Part shown: positions 25,901 to 37,440 of the stretch, piece by piece
How the letters are laid out: each line of letters begins with the position of its first letter
Numbering within the stretch: position 1 is the stretch's first letter
Assembly: GCA_947034885.2 (NCBI GenBank)
Contig: OX344749.2
Coordinates: 9,625,501 to 9,689,500, forward strand
Reading direction: 5' to 3'
DNA length: 64,000 nucleotides
Source: Thuidium tamariscinum
Lineage: Eukaryota > Streptophyta > Bryopsida > Hypnales > Thuidiaceae
Notes under the pieces: generated by a model
The model's database searches: none
The model's input: only the letters and a program-made list of their open reading frames with translations
What the model was told of the DNA's origin: nothing
Position numbers and translations under genes: made by a program

Positions 25901-28473
25901 GGAATTTTAATGTTTGGTTCCAGAATTTATTGGTACAATGTTGGATTCAATAGTATGGATGTGATCTATGGGTCATAATTCACAACTTGAGTTCAATAGT
26001 CATAGTTGATTATTCTTCTAAGTTACACTTTATTCCACTTTTTTTCTTTAAATTTGAAGTAACCCATGGGGTTAAGGGTATGGGTTAAGTAGGTAAATTA
26101 TAAAGAGACATCACTATGAATTTTATTGGAATTTTTGGATGATTGTGATCTAATAGTTTAGCATGACGTAAGACTCTTGTAAGAGTAAATTAAGTTGATT
26201 ATTGGAAAGCCTCTTCATGGACAAGTCTTCTCATGAATTGTATCAAGCTTGTTTGCCTTCCTGTGGTTGGTTTCACTATGATAATGTAAATTTCTTGAAG
26301 TAGTTTCAATTGGTTATTTTGATTTCATTGTAAATTTGTTTTTTCTTGCACTAATTTTGATGTTGTATTGTATTAGTTGTCACAAAATAAATAAATTCTA
26401 GTTTTGTACCTTCACTCATAGACAAGACATGTCATTGAGACTACATATATAAGACATGTCATTATGGTGTGCATTCATCTTCAAATTGGTGTAACTATCT
26501 AGTTAAATAAGACTTACTTTTCAAGTGCTTTTTGTGTGGTATATTAGATTGAATCATCCAACATTCGAAAAGGCCATCCAAACTTACTGCAACTAGTTGG
26601 TGTTTGTGTGACTCCAAAAGAGTGTTTCCTAGTCTACCCTCATATTTCAAATGGAACTGTACGTTCCCAGCTAAAAAGTAAGTTTCCTTCACAAAAAACA
26701 CACCTAATAGTGGAGAGCTTGAAATGTTGCCAATTTCTAAGAAGAAATGACATTGCTTAGAATTACACTTTATTGCATCACTTAGCATTAAATTAATTAA
26801 TGGTTTAAGACTTGTATGCGATTTTGTAACTTTGGTTTCACATGTGACTTTCTTTAACTTTGGTCTCACATATGATTTGTTTGCAGAATTTGATGATGGA
26901 AAGTCTGCTTTGAGTTTCAAGATGCGAAAACATATTGCTCTAGGAGTAGCAAAGGGATTGGCATATTTGCATGAAGAATGCAGCCCAAAGATTGTTCACT
27001 ACAATGTCCAGAGTGATAAGATTCTTCTTGATGATAAGTATGAGGCCTTGCTTTCAGGTTTTGAATTTTGTGAGGTTATTGACCCTGTGTCTTCGAGATT
27101 GATACAAAAAACTTTGGGCCACGTGAAGCGAGGCCACAAGACACCTGAAGATTTGTCCAATGGAGTGATCTCTGAGAAGGCCGACGTGTATAGCTACGGA
27201 CTTGTATTGCTGGAACTCATCACTGCACGAGATGCTTATTGTGGAGATAATTTATTTCTCCATCGTTGGGTAAGTCGCACACATTCACATGTTGGACTTC
27301 CTAAGTAGTAGTACTTCCATTCCAAGAACACACTGCTACGTAAAAAAACAAACCATTTTCCTAAGTTTGCGAGGTCTAAATTTGGATCAAACTCAATAGT
27401 AATTCCAAACCTTGAATGAAATTTTATAAGTATGAAAACACAATTATCCATTTGTATGAATATGTGATAATTGGTTGTAACATTATGAATTTAATATACT
27501 TGATATCAAGTTCATTAGTACATCCAAAGAAATGTAACTAAAAAAATAGTTAAGAATAAAACATTTTTTGTGTATAGTTTGTTTAATGGATGTGAAAATA
27601 ATATTTTCTTTGGAACAATCTGGTGTTGATTTCTATCACATAAGTCTTCTCTTCTCATTCATTTAAATTGTTGAAAGTTTTTGAATTTATATTATGAATA
27701 GCAACTTTAGTTTTGTGTGAGTAGGTTTAAGTTGGTGATTTTGTAGAGATATCCTCATGAACAAAATAGGGAAGGTCTTGTTATAAATTACATCATACTT
27801 TCTACTACATCTTGTAACAAGTTATTTCCTTATGATGTTATTTAAGTTCTTTAAATAGCACATTTTCATTAACAACCACATTATGAGTGCAAATTGTATG
27901 TGTGATATTTGTGCCATTCACTAGCTTATTAATTAAATTACATTAGTGGAGAAATTCAAATATCTTCTTTAGTTGAATTTGATCCATGGTATTTGACATC
28001 TTGCTTTTTGTATAGGTCGTAAGAGTTTGAATCTCACAAATTAATTCCTTGTCGAAATCACAGGTTTGGAGTCGGATGTATTGGGGCATCTATGACATCC
28101 AAGAATCGCATTTGAAACGAGTAGTAGACTCCAAACTTGGGGAATACAATTTGATAGAAATGGAAGATTTACTTCAAGTGAGTTGAATTCTATATTTGTT
28201 CTTGATCATATACTTTGTATCACGATATGTTATTTTCAAAGTCATGTGGATTGTATAAATGATATAGCTGAATATATAGTTTATTTGTTACTAATGATAT
28301 CAATTAGGTAGACAATTTCTTTACCTAAATTTGAAAACACATGCATGCATTCCAAGTCATTGGTATTCAAATGGATCATTTGTAATGAACAGGTGGCTCT
28401 ATCATGTACACAAGAGTTCCCACCAGCCAGGCCAAAAATGAGTGAAGTGGTGAGAATGTTGCAGCCAAAATGA
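22920..28473 (+). CDS. Tandem kinase protein: active kinase plus pseudokinase (7 exons)
   Basis: Exons 22920-22962, 23181-24650, 24809-25053, 26548-26677, 26887-27269, 28064-28177 and 28393-28473 keep phase throughout (2466 nt, 821 aa). Residues about 15-190 form a helical N-terminal region. Kinase 1 (about 214-500) looks active: Gly loop GKGSFATV, Lys240, Glu253, HRDLKSMN (Asp335), DFG (Asp362) and APE (391). Kinase 2 (about 529-815) has the exon layout and ending (ARPKMSEVVRML) of a receptor-like kinase, but its catalytic residues are lost. Lys is Trp569, HRD is HYN (667-669), the metal-binding Asn is Lys674, DFG is GFE (687-689), APE is TPE, and the Gly loop is degraded. I see no signal peptide or transmembrane segment, so it is probably cytosolic. 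Exon 1 was chosen because its ATG, frame and length are conserved in copy B; it is the least certain part. An immune signalling role is inference only. Confidence 0.82.
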
Positions 28474-30438
28474 TCTTAATGAGCATTACGCACAATGGAA
28501 TGCCATGGTGATGTACTATCTAGAAGTCAGAGTTGATTTCCAACATAGACTGACTTTTGCAATCAAGTGTTTAACCATGTTAGGCATTTCATCTTTTGGT
28601 ACTAGCTTTGAGTTTTGAACTCATTTAAAATATTGGTGATAGTAAATGGTTGTCCACCGCTACAAATAGATAAGGTAGGATGCTCTAAAAGCAACCATGT
28701 TTCTAACAGCGACCATGCCACAATGGTAAATTTTGGTTTTTGGAATGTCGTGCAGTTGTATATTTAGAGTACAGTGCGGTTGAACTTTGAAAATTCATAA
28801 CTAATTCTACACAAGTCCAAAAAAGATGAAACAACTTGGGTTAGATGTCAATTCCATTTTCCTTCCTAAAAAAATTTACTAAAAATTGATTTTGAGGGTT
28901 CAGCTTCCCCGAAAAGGCAATCAGCTCTTAAGTGGTTGCTTTTAGAGTAGTCTACCTTACATTTATGGGAAGTTTCAAGGATGAGCATGCTCAATATAAT
29001 AGTTATGCATCTACATAGCATGGACATCTATGTCAAGTTGTGTACTTAATATATTTGTTTGTATCTCCTATATGCCAAAGCCTTTTTTTGAGCTTCTTGA
29101 AGTTTGCTTAAAACTATTGTAAACAAAAAGACCAAATTTTCTATTAGTTTGGTCAATCTTTTAAGAATTGTAACTAAATTTAGTTGTAATACAGATAAGA
29201 GAATATAGGAAAAGACTACACAACAACATCACTTATGGATTGAAAGGTTATAATGTTTGATCAAGATTGTTAAAGTGATTTGAAGTTTTTCAATTTTCTT
29301 GTTACATTTCAACCCTAAAATTGAGGTAATGAAAAAAATGAGGGGAAAAGATTTAATGTGTAGTACTTCACCATGGTTAATCTAAGTCTTTTAAAAAACA
29401 TTTAAACCTCTAATAGTCAAAGCAGGGTGTACTTTCAAAATAAGCATAAATTGCCAAGAACTTGAACAATTCTTTTGTTCATTTCTTTTGGAGATTGGAT
29501 AGAATGTGAGATAGAATTACCTATACTCAATCACTTAACCCTCGAATACCGCCCCAAACATTTGGTGTTTATTGAATGACAAAGAATCTTTCTTTGAAGG
29601 ATAGAAATGCAACTTTTCATCCTTGGTATCAAAGGTGGAAAGGGAAGATTTTCTATAGTTCTTTGACTTCTAATGAGTATATTTGACTTATTCAAAGTAG
29701 ATGATGTCACTTGGTATAAATATGCATGATTTCCACAGCCACTAATCTATCCTTCAAGGGTTAAGAAATTTTGGAACAATTTATAAAGAGTAAAAAGCTA
29801 TGCAAATTTTTCTCATGTAGAAAGATAGGAAATATAGAGATTACATATTTTTCATAAGTTCATTCCCCAAATTGTAATTATTATGGTTTTTGGAAGCCAA
29901 AAAGCACTTTGAACCTATAGCCAATGTCTAAAGTCTTCTAATTGAGATCATATCTAGGACTACTTTTCTACTTGGTACTTTCCACATACTTTATGATACT
30001 TTGGAACATGTGTCATAACTTTATTAGTCCCAACCTAGAAAATGGAAAAAAGTAAATTCCAAGCTTTGATTGGAAATCTCTTCAAGCCTTGGATGGAAAT
30101 AGCCGCGTTCTACACATTGGATATAGAACCTTGGTTGGAAATAGGTGGTTCTACCTTAACCCCTAGCTAATAGCCCAAGGCACCAGAATTTGATGTTTGC
30201 AAAACTTTGAAGTTAAATAAAACCTAATTAAGTTGTTATTTTTAGTAGATTATATTTTTGGAAAGTTCTTTTCAAGGTCTCGTTTTAGTGTCAAAAATCC
30301 GATTTGGAGAATGAATGATAGTGATTTTTCTATTCAAGATTTTGTACAAGGATACCCATTGCAATCTTGAATTTCTATAGTGTTGAAAGCTCTTGAATAG
30401 GAGCCTCAAATGTACTAGATCTTGGAGAAAAAATCACA
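28474..30438. other. Downstream DNA of kinase gene A
   Basis: AT-rich 3' flank, also present in copy B (from 52191) and copy C (from 62334). It includes the 222-bp TTAA MITE listed separately. No gene was recognised. Confidence 0.5.
29539..29760. mobile_element. 222-bp TTAA-flanked MITE, copy A
   Basis: The ends CCCTCGAA and TTCAAGGG are inverted, with TTAA immediately outside on both sides (29535-29538 and 29761-29764). Copy C has the same element (63095-63314). Copy B has a single TTAA at the matching site (54079-54082) and nothing inserted. Confidence 0.75.
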
Positions 30439-30442
30439 TTCA

Positions 30443-31165
30443 GGGTGAATTCACGAAACACTTGTACTATTTTTTGTCACACGGCATGTGCTGATCTGTT
30501 TTTTGGCCATAACTTTTGTATTTTGACTCGAAATGACTCGAAATTCATAGGGAAGGTACTCATGACTATCATACACCTTACATAATTTTTTCATAATTTT
30601 CAAAAATATTTGAAGATTAAAACAGTACTAGTGATTGAATGTCACATTTGGCAGTTTAGGGGTTTTTAGTCACTAAGGAGTACCTTTTTTTCATGATTTT
30701 GAGCTCAAATTTTGATGAATTGGTCTTCTATTAGACTTCTAGCTTTCTACAGAAGGGATTTTTGAAAAAGTTATTTTTGTGTGGTGTACAAGTCCACAAA
30801 GTGGACCTCCTTCTATGTTTTTTTGGAAACATGTAAGAAATGATTTTGGTGATTTTTTTGATGAATAACCATCTCCATAAAGTTTTTGCAAATGGCCAAT
30901 TTTTATTTTATTTTTTAAAAAATATTCCTATTTTTTACTAATTAAAGCATCAAAGTATGTATTTTCTTGAGGTTTGGCAAATCTCAAGTTCTCCTACTTA
31001 GAGATTTTTTTAACAAATTTCCTTCGGTGGTTTTCTTCATCTTAAAGGTTCTTACATTAATCATATTTTTTTATAAAATTTAAAATTATTTATCTAATTT
31101 TAAAGTACTCCCAAAGAAAATCAGCAAAACGCAACAAATAGTACAAGTGTTTCGTGAATTCACCC
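30443..31165. mobile_element. TIR element 1 of the GAAACACTTG family (723 bp)
   Basis: The inverted ends read GGGTGAATTCACGAAACACT and continue as a near-perfect repeat of about 30 bp. TTCA lies on both sides (30439-30442 and 31166-31169) and occurs once at the empty site in copy B near 55970-55980. The interior contains a CCATAACTTTTG block shared with other members of the family. No transposase was seen. Confidence 0.8.
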
Positions 31166-31169
31166 TTCA

Positions 31170-32186
31170 AAATTCATTTACAAAAATTGTAGAGTAGATT
31201 TTGAGAAGCCATAATTTGATTGGAGTTATGGATATTAGGTCCTTTATCTCTATATTTTTTTGTCACCAACATTTTAGATTTGACTTGTGAAAAGAGGATA
31301 GAAAGACTTCACATTACTTTTGTAGTTCTAACACCCTCATGGTCAAATATTATAATCTTTCACTCTATAAGTGATATTGTTTTTTGTTTTTTTCCTATGT
31401 GATTTCTAGCATGTTTAGTTTGAATTTGTACGGTTATAATCCAAAAAAAATTGATACAACTTATCAAAATGTTGACATTTTGTTCAATTTAGAGCAAATT
31501 CCAAGAAGCTCAAAACTAGACCTTGGGCATTTAGGGGTTAATTGTAGGTCTTGAATTTCACAATGAGCGTGAATACTTCAAAAAAATTCAAATTATTTGA
31601 CTATACACTTTTAGAGATACATCCTTTGTCTAACTAAAAAACTCCAAAAATTTATGTCTCGAGGGGTTATTTGTATTTTCAATCATAGTGCCACGAATAT
31701 AAGCATTCAAGAATGAATAATACATCCCTTAAAATAATACAAAACCTCTACCTTAGGTACTAACATTTAGGCATCCAAAATCCATGTGGAAAGCATGATA
31801 TTTGAACACATTCTAAAAATGCTATCAACTTTGTCATTTTAGATAATTGAATAGGTAGTGGTTACAAAGGGATTCTAGAAACATGTTCCCCAACCCAAAT
31901 ATTTTCAATCAGAAACCCAACCCACTTTATGATCAAATTTTTATAGTGCCAAAATAGTCACTAAATACATCATCAACACTACCATTGAGGAAACAACTGA
32001 TACAAGGTGCCTCCTATGGGCAAGGCCAAGCTTGTAAGGCTAGAGAAATCCTCTTAGATTGTTTCACTTGCTTCTATGAGATTGTTCAACACAATAAACA
32101 TTTATTTAATGGTCAAAATTAAGAAATAGAGTTTTTAGTGGAACAAAAATTTGACTTAATTTAGAAGGTTTTAATGGGATAAAGGG
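31170..32186. other. AT-rich DNA with a transposon end and a coding-like relic
   Basis: The sequence GCATTTAGGGG|TTAA at 31527-31541 is the right end of a TTAA-type element; its last 140 bp are repeated in inverted orientation at 63827-64000. Positions 31985-32122 resemble the copy B frame starting 57722 (see there), but here the frame is interrupted by TAA at about 32119. Confidence 0.45.
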
Positions 32187-32190
32187 AATA

Positions 32191-32925
32191 GGGTCATTGC
32201 AAGAAACACTTGTTGATTTTGTTGCGTTTTGGAACAGTACTCATGACTTTTTCAAGAATACAATAAAATTAGAAAACTAATTTTTAAAAAATTAAAAAAA
32301 AATATGAATAATGTATATACCTCTAAAATGAAGGTTTTCACCAAAGGAAATTGATAGAATATTCTCTAAGTAGGAAAACTTGAAAAGTGCCAAATCTCAA
32401 GAAAATAGGTACTTTGATTCAAAAATTAGGGAAAAATTGTAAAAATAAGTAATTCCAAAAAATAAAAAGAGACCATTTGCAACAACTTTATGGAGATGGT
32501 CATTCACCAAAAAACCCGCCAAAATCATATTTTATATGTTTCAAAATACAAGCGAAAAGAAGCTCACTTTATAGACCTCCACACCATATAAAATTAACTA
32601 TTTTTGAAAATCCTCCCCTATAAAGCTAGAAGTCTAATAGAAGACCATCTCATCTAAATTTCATCTCAAAATCATTAAAAAAAGGTATTCTATAGTACTA
32701 AAAATCCCTAAACTGCAAAGTGTAACATTCAATCGGGGTCTATTTTTGGATAGTGAAATATTTTTGAAAATTATGAAACAATCAAGGAAAATGTATAATA
32801 GTTATAAGTACCTTTCCTATAAATCTTGAGTAATTTGGAGCCAAAACACAAAAGTTATGGACAAAAAACAACTCAACATGCAACGTGTGACACAAAATAG
32901 TACAAGGTGTTTCTTGCAATGACCC
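32191..32925. mobile_element. TIR element 2 of the GAAACACTTG family (735 bp)
   Basis: The left end GGGTCATTGCAAGAAACACT is inverted at the right end (TTTCTTGCAATGACCC). AATA flanks both sides (32187-32190 and 32926-32929). Copy B lacks the insertion at the matching place, near 57930. The interior matches element 1 in the opposite orientation. Confidence 0.8.
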
Positions 32926-32929
32926 AATA

Positions 32930-34775
32930 TTTAAGTTTGAAGGTTTATTTGAATAAACGAAAAATAAGGTTGTGCTCTTTGAAAGAACATATCTTTGTGG
33001 GAATATTTTGAAATGATGCTTTTTGTACTCAATGAAAGATAAGAGAATTGAGAATATATGTATATTTAATGTAAATTTGACCTTCTTAAGATGGGCAAGA
33101 ATCACATTGGTTGGTAGACTTTTTAGTCTACAACCAAACTGAACCCCAAAAAATGAGTTGTTAGCTATACTACACCATTTAATTTTGAAAAATTTCATAA
33201 GGTGGAGCTTAAGTTGGAATTTGATGAAAATACCACCATTGAATTCTCAACACACTCTAATTTCTATAAATGATTAGATTTTCAAAAAATTCAAAATTTG
33301 AAAATGAGAAGCTCAAAAAAGAAAGGGAGTGACAAAAAGTTGGTCATTTGGGTCATTAGAGGTTGAGTGAATTTCTAATGTGATTTTTTCCTTAAGAGTG
33401 TATTTGAGGTTCACCTTCATAAGCCTCTAACAAGATTTGCAATGGATTCCTTTTCACAAAATCTTCAATAGAAAAATCATAAAAAAGGAATTTTAATTAT
33501 ATTTTTGATGCTTAAAATAGACTTTAAAAGATAATCATTTATTTTAAAAATTCAAAAATAGTATTTTGATGAGATTTTATGTAACCTGAAAGATTAGTTG
33601 ACACCCAAATATGATGCCTTACACTCTTAGGGATTACTCACTAAGAAACCAATAACAAAACTATAATTAGTAAGATTTTGTGTAGAAATTAAGATGCATG
33701 ATACAACAAGAACTAATACTAGTTAAGTCAAAGTGAGAAGAGGAGGTGAAATTGTCCTTTAAGGGCTAGCCACACATTTTGAAAAAATGTTGGGAAGTGA
33801 ATTGAAAATACATTAAAAGAATTAGAACATTTTCTTATTATTTGTGAAAAAAAAAAGAAGTAGAAAGAACTATAAAATGAAAGAGAAACAAAATTGCATA
33901 TAATTTTGGCTTACGATTTGAAAAGAATTTAAATAATACCGATGCTACAATTTTTTAGGTAAGTAAATAACTATATATGTCCTTGGGCCTCCTTAAAAAT
34001 TCAAAAATTCCTCTCAAAAACAATCTTGAGTATTCACTATTTAGATATTAGAAAAATATGATTTTTTTTGTATAAGTATCATTACATTAACTTGTGCATT
34101 AATTAAAATAGAATTATTCAAAATAAATTGCTTACAAATCAATATGTAGAATAAAAAAGAAAACTAAAATCAAATTTACCTTCTTGCTTAGAGTTCACCA
34201 ATGAAACCAAACTGCACATCTAAAGTATGTTGATTAAAAGTGCTTTTAAGAAAATACATGCTAAGCATATCTATCATTTAGAAGAGATTGAATCCGCAAG
34301 AGGCTAAGAGTATTTTTACTAATTTAAATATTGATTGGATGAGTAATAGGATGGTCACATTCTCATTAGAACCACCACATAGAATTGCTTGTTGTGACTT
34401 GGCATGTAGAAATTTGTGGGAGTTGCATACTCTATTCTCAATCATGAAATTTATGAAATTATGGAGATGGATTGAGTGATGATGATAAATTTTTGACTTC
34501 ACTATGCAATTAGTGGCCCAATTAGTGAGTTGAAAAGGTTCTTGTCACCCAAATTTATGAGATCATAGAGACAAATTGGGCAATGATGGCAAATTTTTGA
34601 GTTCACCATGCAATTCTTGGCCCAAGCAACCCTCCTATGTAAACATGAAAATGCGAGCATGTGAGCCTTCAGTCCATATATAAGTAGATATACTACCACC
34701 ACTAAAGGCTCTTATAACATAAACACTCATAATATAGGTATCTATAATATAAATGCACTATAATCATAGAAGGTT
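32930..34775. other. AT-rich DNA shared with copy B
   Basis: This aligns with 57930-58132, 59135-59206 and 60136-61630 of copy B. Short frames such as 34288-34479 are present in both copies but have no recognised domain. The A/B similarity ends near 34715. Confidence 0.45.
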
Positions 34776-34782
34776 TCCTTAA

Positions 34783-36461
34783 CCCCTAAAGCACCGTTGT
34801 CTTTTTAGGGGACAAATGGGATTTTCGGTAGATACCTAGGTGATTGCAAGAAACACTTGTCTTTTATTTTGTCCCTCTAACCTTGAACAAGTAGTTTTTT
34901 GCTCATAACTTTTGCATCTCTTATCTTATGGGCTTGAAATTTGGAATGATAGTACATATAAAAGTTTTAGATGTTGGATAATTTTTTAAATTTCTTAGAA
35001 ATTAGTTTAATATTTTAAAACTGCTCCCAATTGGATGTTTACCTTGGCCATTTTGGAGGTTTTTAGTCCTATTTTTGACTCAAAAATCCGAATTCAAAGC
35101 CACCAATCTGGCAGGTTCGAGATCTACTAACATTTTAATGATTGGCAATGAGATTTTATGAAAATAGTAACATGTCTATTGTGCACATAGGGGCAAAGTA
35201 ACCTTCCTTTGTACAAACACTATGAAGAGGGAAAAAATTTCCTAAAGGAATTTTATTTTGCAATGAAAGCACAATTTTGTTTAGAATTTTTTTTTTGAAA
35301 CAATTTTTTGAATTTTTTTTGAATTACTAAAAATAAAAAGTTCCATAGACTCCTTTCTTGCTATTTTTTGCTTTTAGTAGCTTGAGTAGTACTTTTTAGC
35401 ACTTTGTACTACTATATACTACTACATAGTACTACATCGATGGCCAAGATTTATAGGCGCCTTAAATCAACGGCCGACATTGATAGGTGCAATGCAAAAG
35501 CGCAGTATTGGCAAGATTGCGTAGGACTACTAGCTAGTCCTACACCAAAAAACTACATTTTTGAGACAAAAATATGAAGTATTTCTTGCAATGACCCACC
35601 TATGGGCCCAAATTTTGTCCTGGTTTTTTGAAACATTTTTCAAGAAAGGAGAATTTATTATCTTGATGGGAATATTATTGTTTTTCTAATCAGTGTCCAG
35701 GATCAAAAGTTATGTCCAAATGTGCTCAAAACAAGGAAGAGTGGGCATCCAAAAGAATTTCAATATTTGAGTTTTATGAAAAATAAAAATTTCTTCTCAT
35801 AGATTATATTTTTGTCTAAATGAAAAGCTTTGATTCAATCCATTTGGATTCATTATGAGAAAGTAATGGACAATCTTGTTTTTCGGGCAATTTCATCATG
35901 TTCTTGAAAAAATAACTTGAGGAATTCAATTTTGAATACAAATTTTACAATTTAAAAAAAAAAAAATTTCATATGGTTTAACTTTCTTATAAGAATAGTC
36001 TCACTATTAGTACTAGAGCATTTTAATTCCATCTTCGAGATATTAATAATCTAAGTTTTTCTTTTATCTTATACCTATTTCTATTTAATAAATTTTTAAA
36101 GAATAAAATGAAGTTTTTTTGTACTCTTTTTTTCCATAGAATTTCAACTCAATTATACACCACAAGGACTTAAAACTCAAAACTCTATAGTGCAAAAAAG
36201 TGAAGTTAAGAAAGCTCAAAGTCAAATAATCCAATCCAACAATGTTCTAAAAAATTTGTTTTTTTCACTTTAAACATAGAGATCTTGCAATTTGTGTAGT
36301 CAAAAATTTTGAAATTTTTTCCACATACTCTCATACTAGTTAGGTACAAGATCTTATGGTTTGATGTTTAAGAAAATAGTTTTCAGATATTTTTACTCTT
36401 TGCTATAGAAATGGTAGTTTTAGTTTTTTTTCACAAAAAGAAGATCTTTGTCCTTTAAGGG
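34783..36461. mobile_element. TTAA-flanked element with a nested insertion
   Basis: The left end CCCCTAAAGCACC and right end GTCCTTTAAGGG are inverted, with TTAA on both sides (34779-34782 and 36462-36465). Subtracting the nested element (34839-35597) and its 5-bp duplication leaves about 915 bp, matching the two intact members at 56774 and 59211. Internal words such as CGGGCAATTT are shared with those members. Confidence 0.75.
34839..35597. mobile_element. TIR element 5 of the GAAACACTTG family (759 bp), nested
   Basis: The left end GGTGATTGCAAGAAACACTT is inverted as TATTTCTTGCAATGACCC. ACCTA flanks both sides (34834-34838 and 35598-35602). It lies inside a TTAA-type element and so is the younger insertion. 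Confidence 0.8.
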
Positions 36462-36465
36462 TTAA

Positions 36466-37440
36466 ATTGCCATACTACAATGCAATTTAATAAATTAGCT
36501 ACAAATACTTCTATAGAGTACTATAACTCATGGATATGTGTAAATGAAACTAGTGAAAATATTTATTGGTCAAATTGTTTGACTCACAAGTGAGGTGGGT
36601 AAATAGAAAATTGCACCCTACCTTAAAATTGCCATCATTACTCCAAGAACCCTCCAAAATCAATAAGTATATTGAGGAAACAATTTTCAAGCATTTGCTA
36701 ATTGCTATAAAAAAACTTAAACCCTTCCATAACTTCAAACCCTTGCATATAGTATCTAAATGTTTGGTGCATTGGAACTTCTTTCACTTGCCAATATGAA
36801 GAAAACTTGAGAACTTGATCAGTCTAATTATAATAAATAGCTAAAATATTAAAAGTAGTGGTTTAGAGACTACTCGTAAACAACATCGAGGCCATTTTCT
36901 GGTTGATGAAAGAAGGAAAATGTCTTTGTTTAGGCCAAAATGTAACTATTCATCTTTAAAATTAAGACGTAGAAAGGGAAGATTTTCTTTAGTACTTTGA
37001 CTTCTAGTGCTCAGTACTTTTGGATTTTTTTGAACCAATGATTTCTACAGTATCAAATTAAAACTCATGATTTTCATAGACACTAGCTTGTCAAATCGTC
37101 AATTACGGGTTGAAAATAGAGTTGTTTTGCTTGACATACTTTTGGATCTTTGTATTGTGTAGGACATTTGACGTCGCATGTCATATTAGACAATGTATCA
37201 ATACCAATAGCAACCCATCATGTAAGTCCATTGTCAGCAACTCAATTTAAAAAAAAATTCACTACAATTATGAATTTAAATTTAGAATGTAATATATATT
37301 CTTTGAATTGAGACACTCCAATGAAATGGAATTTTAATATGTCAAAATCATAAATTTCTCATGTTGCTTTTAAAGTCAAGCAAATGTTTAATTATCTAAA
37401 CATCTTCAGGACTCTATGACGTCTATATGTCATGTTGTTG
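36466..37440. other. AT-rich single-copy DNA with a MITE-like fragment
   Basis: Around 36960-37110, words such as GGAAAGGGAAGATTTTCT and TTTGACTTCTA match the interior of the 222-bp TTAA MITE, so a decayed relative is likely. No gene was recognised. Confidence 0.35.

Larger units (their letters stand above)
16338..34715. repeat. Segmental duplication, copy A
   Basis: From CGTTGGATGCCG in the TMEM45 last exon to the AT-rich DNA near 34.7 kb, this segment aligns in order with 40767-61633 (copy B). Shared landmarks are the TMEM45 3' tail, a pseudokinase remnant, a CT-rich leader region, the seven-exon kinase gene and its downstream DNA. The copies differ by insertions (transposons), by a deletion of about 1.6 kb in B corresponding to about 16.75-18.35 kb of A, and by a deletion of about 0.7 kb in A at 19446. 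Boundaries were placed by eye. Confidence 0.85.

Noticed and set aside
31220..31402. Hydrophobic 60-codon frame resembling a small membrane protein
   Set aside because: It lies in AT-rich transposon-derived DNA, where T-rich codons give hydrophobic residues by chance.
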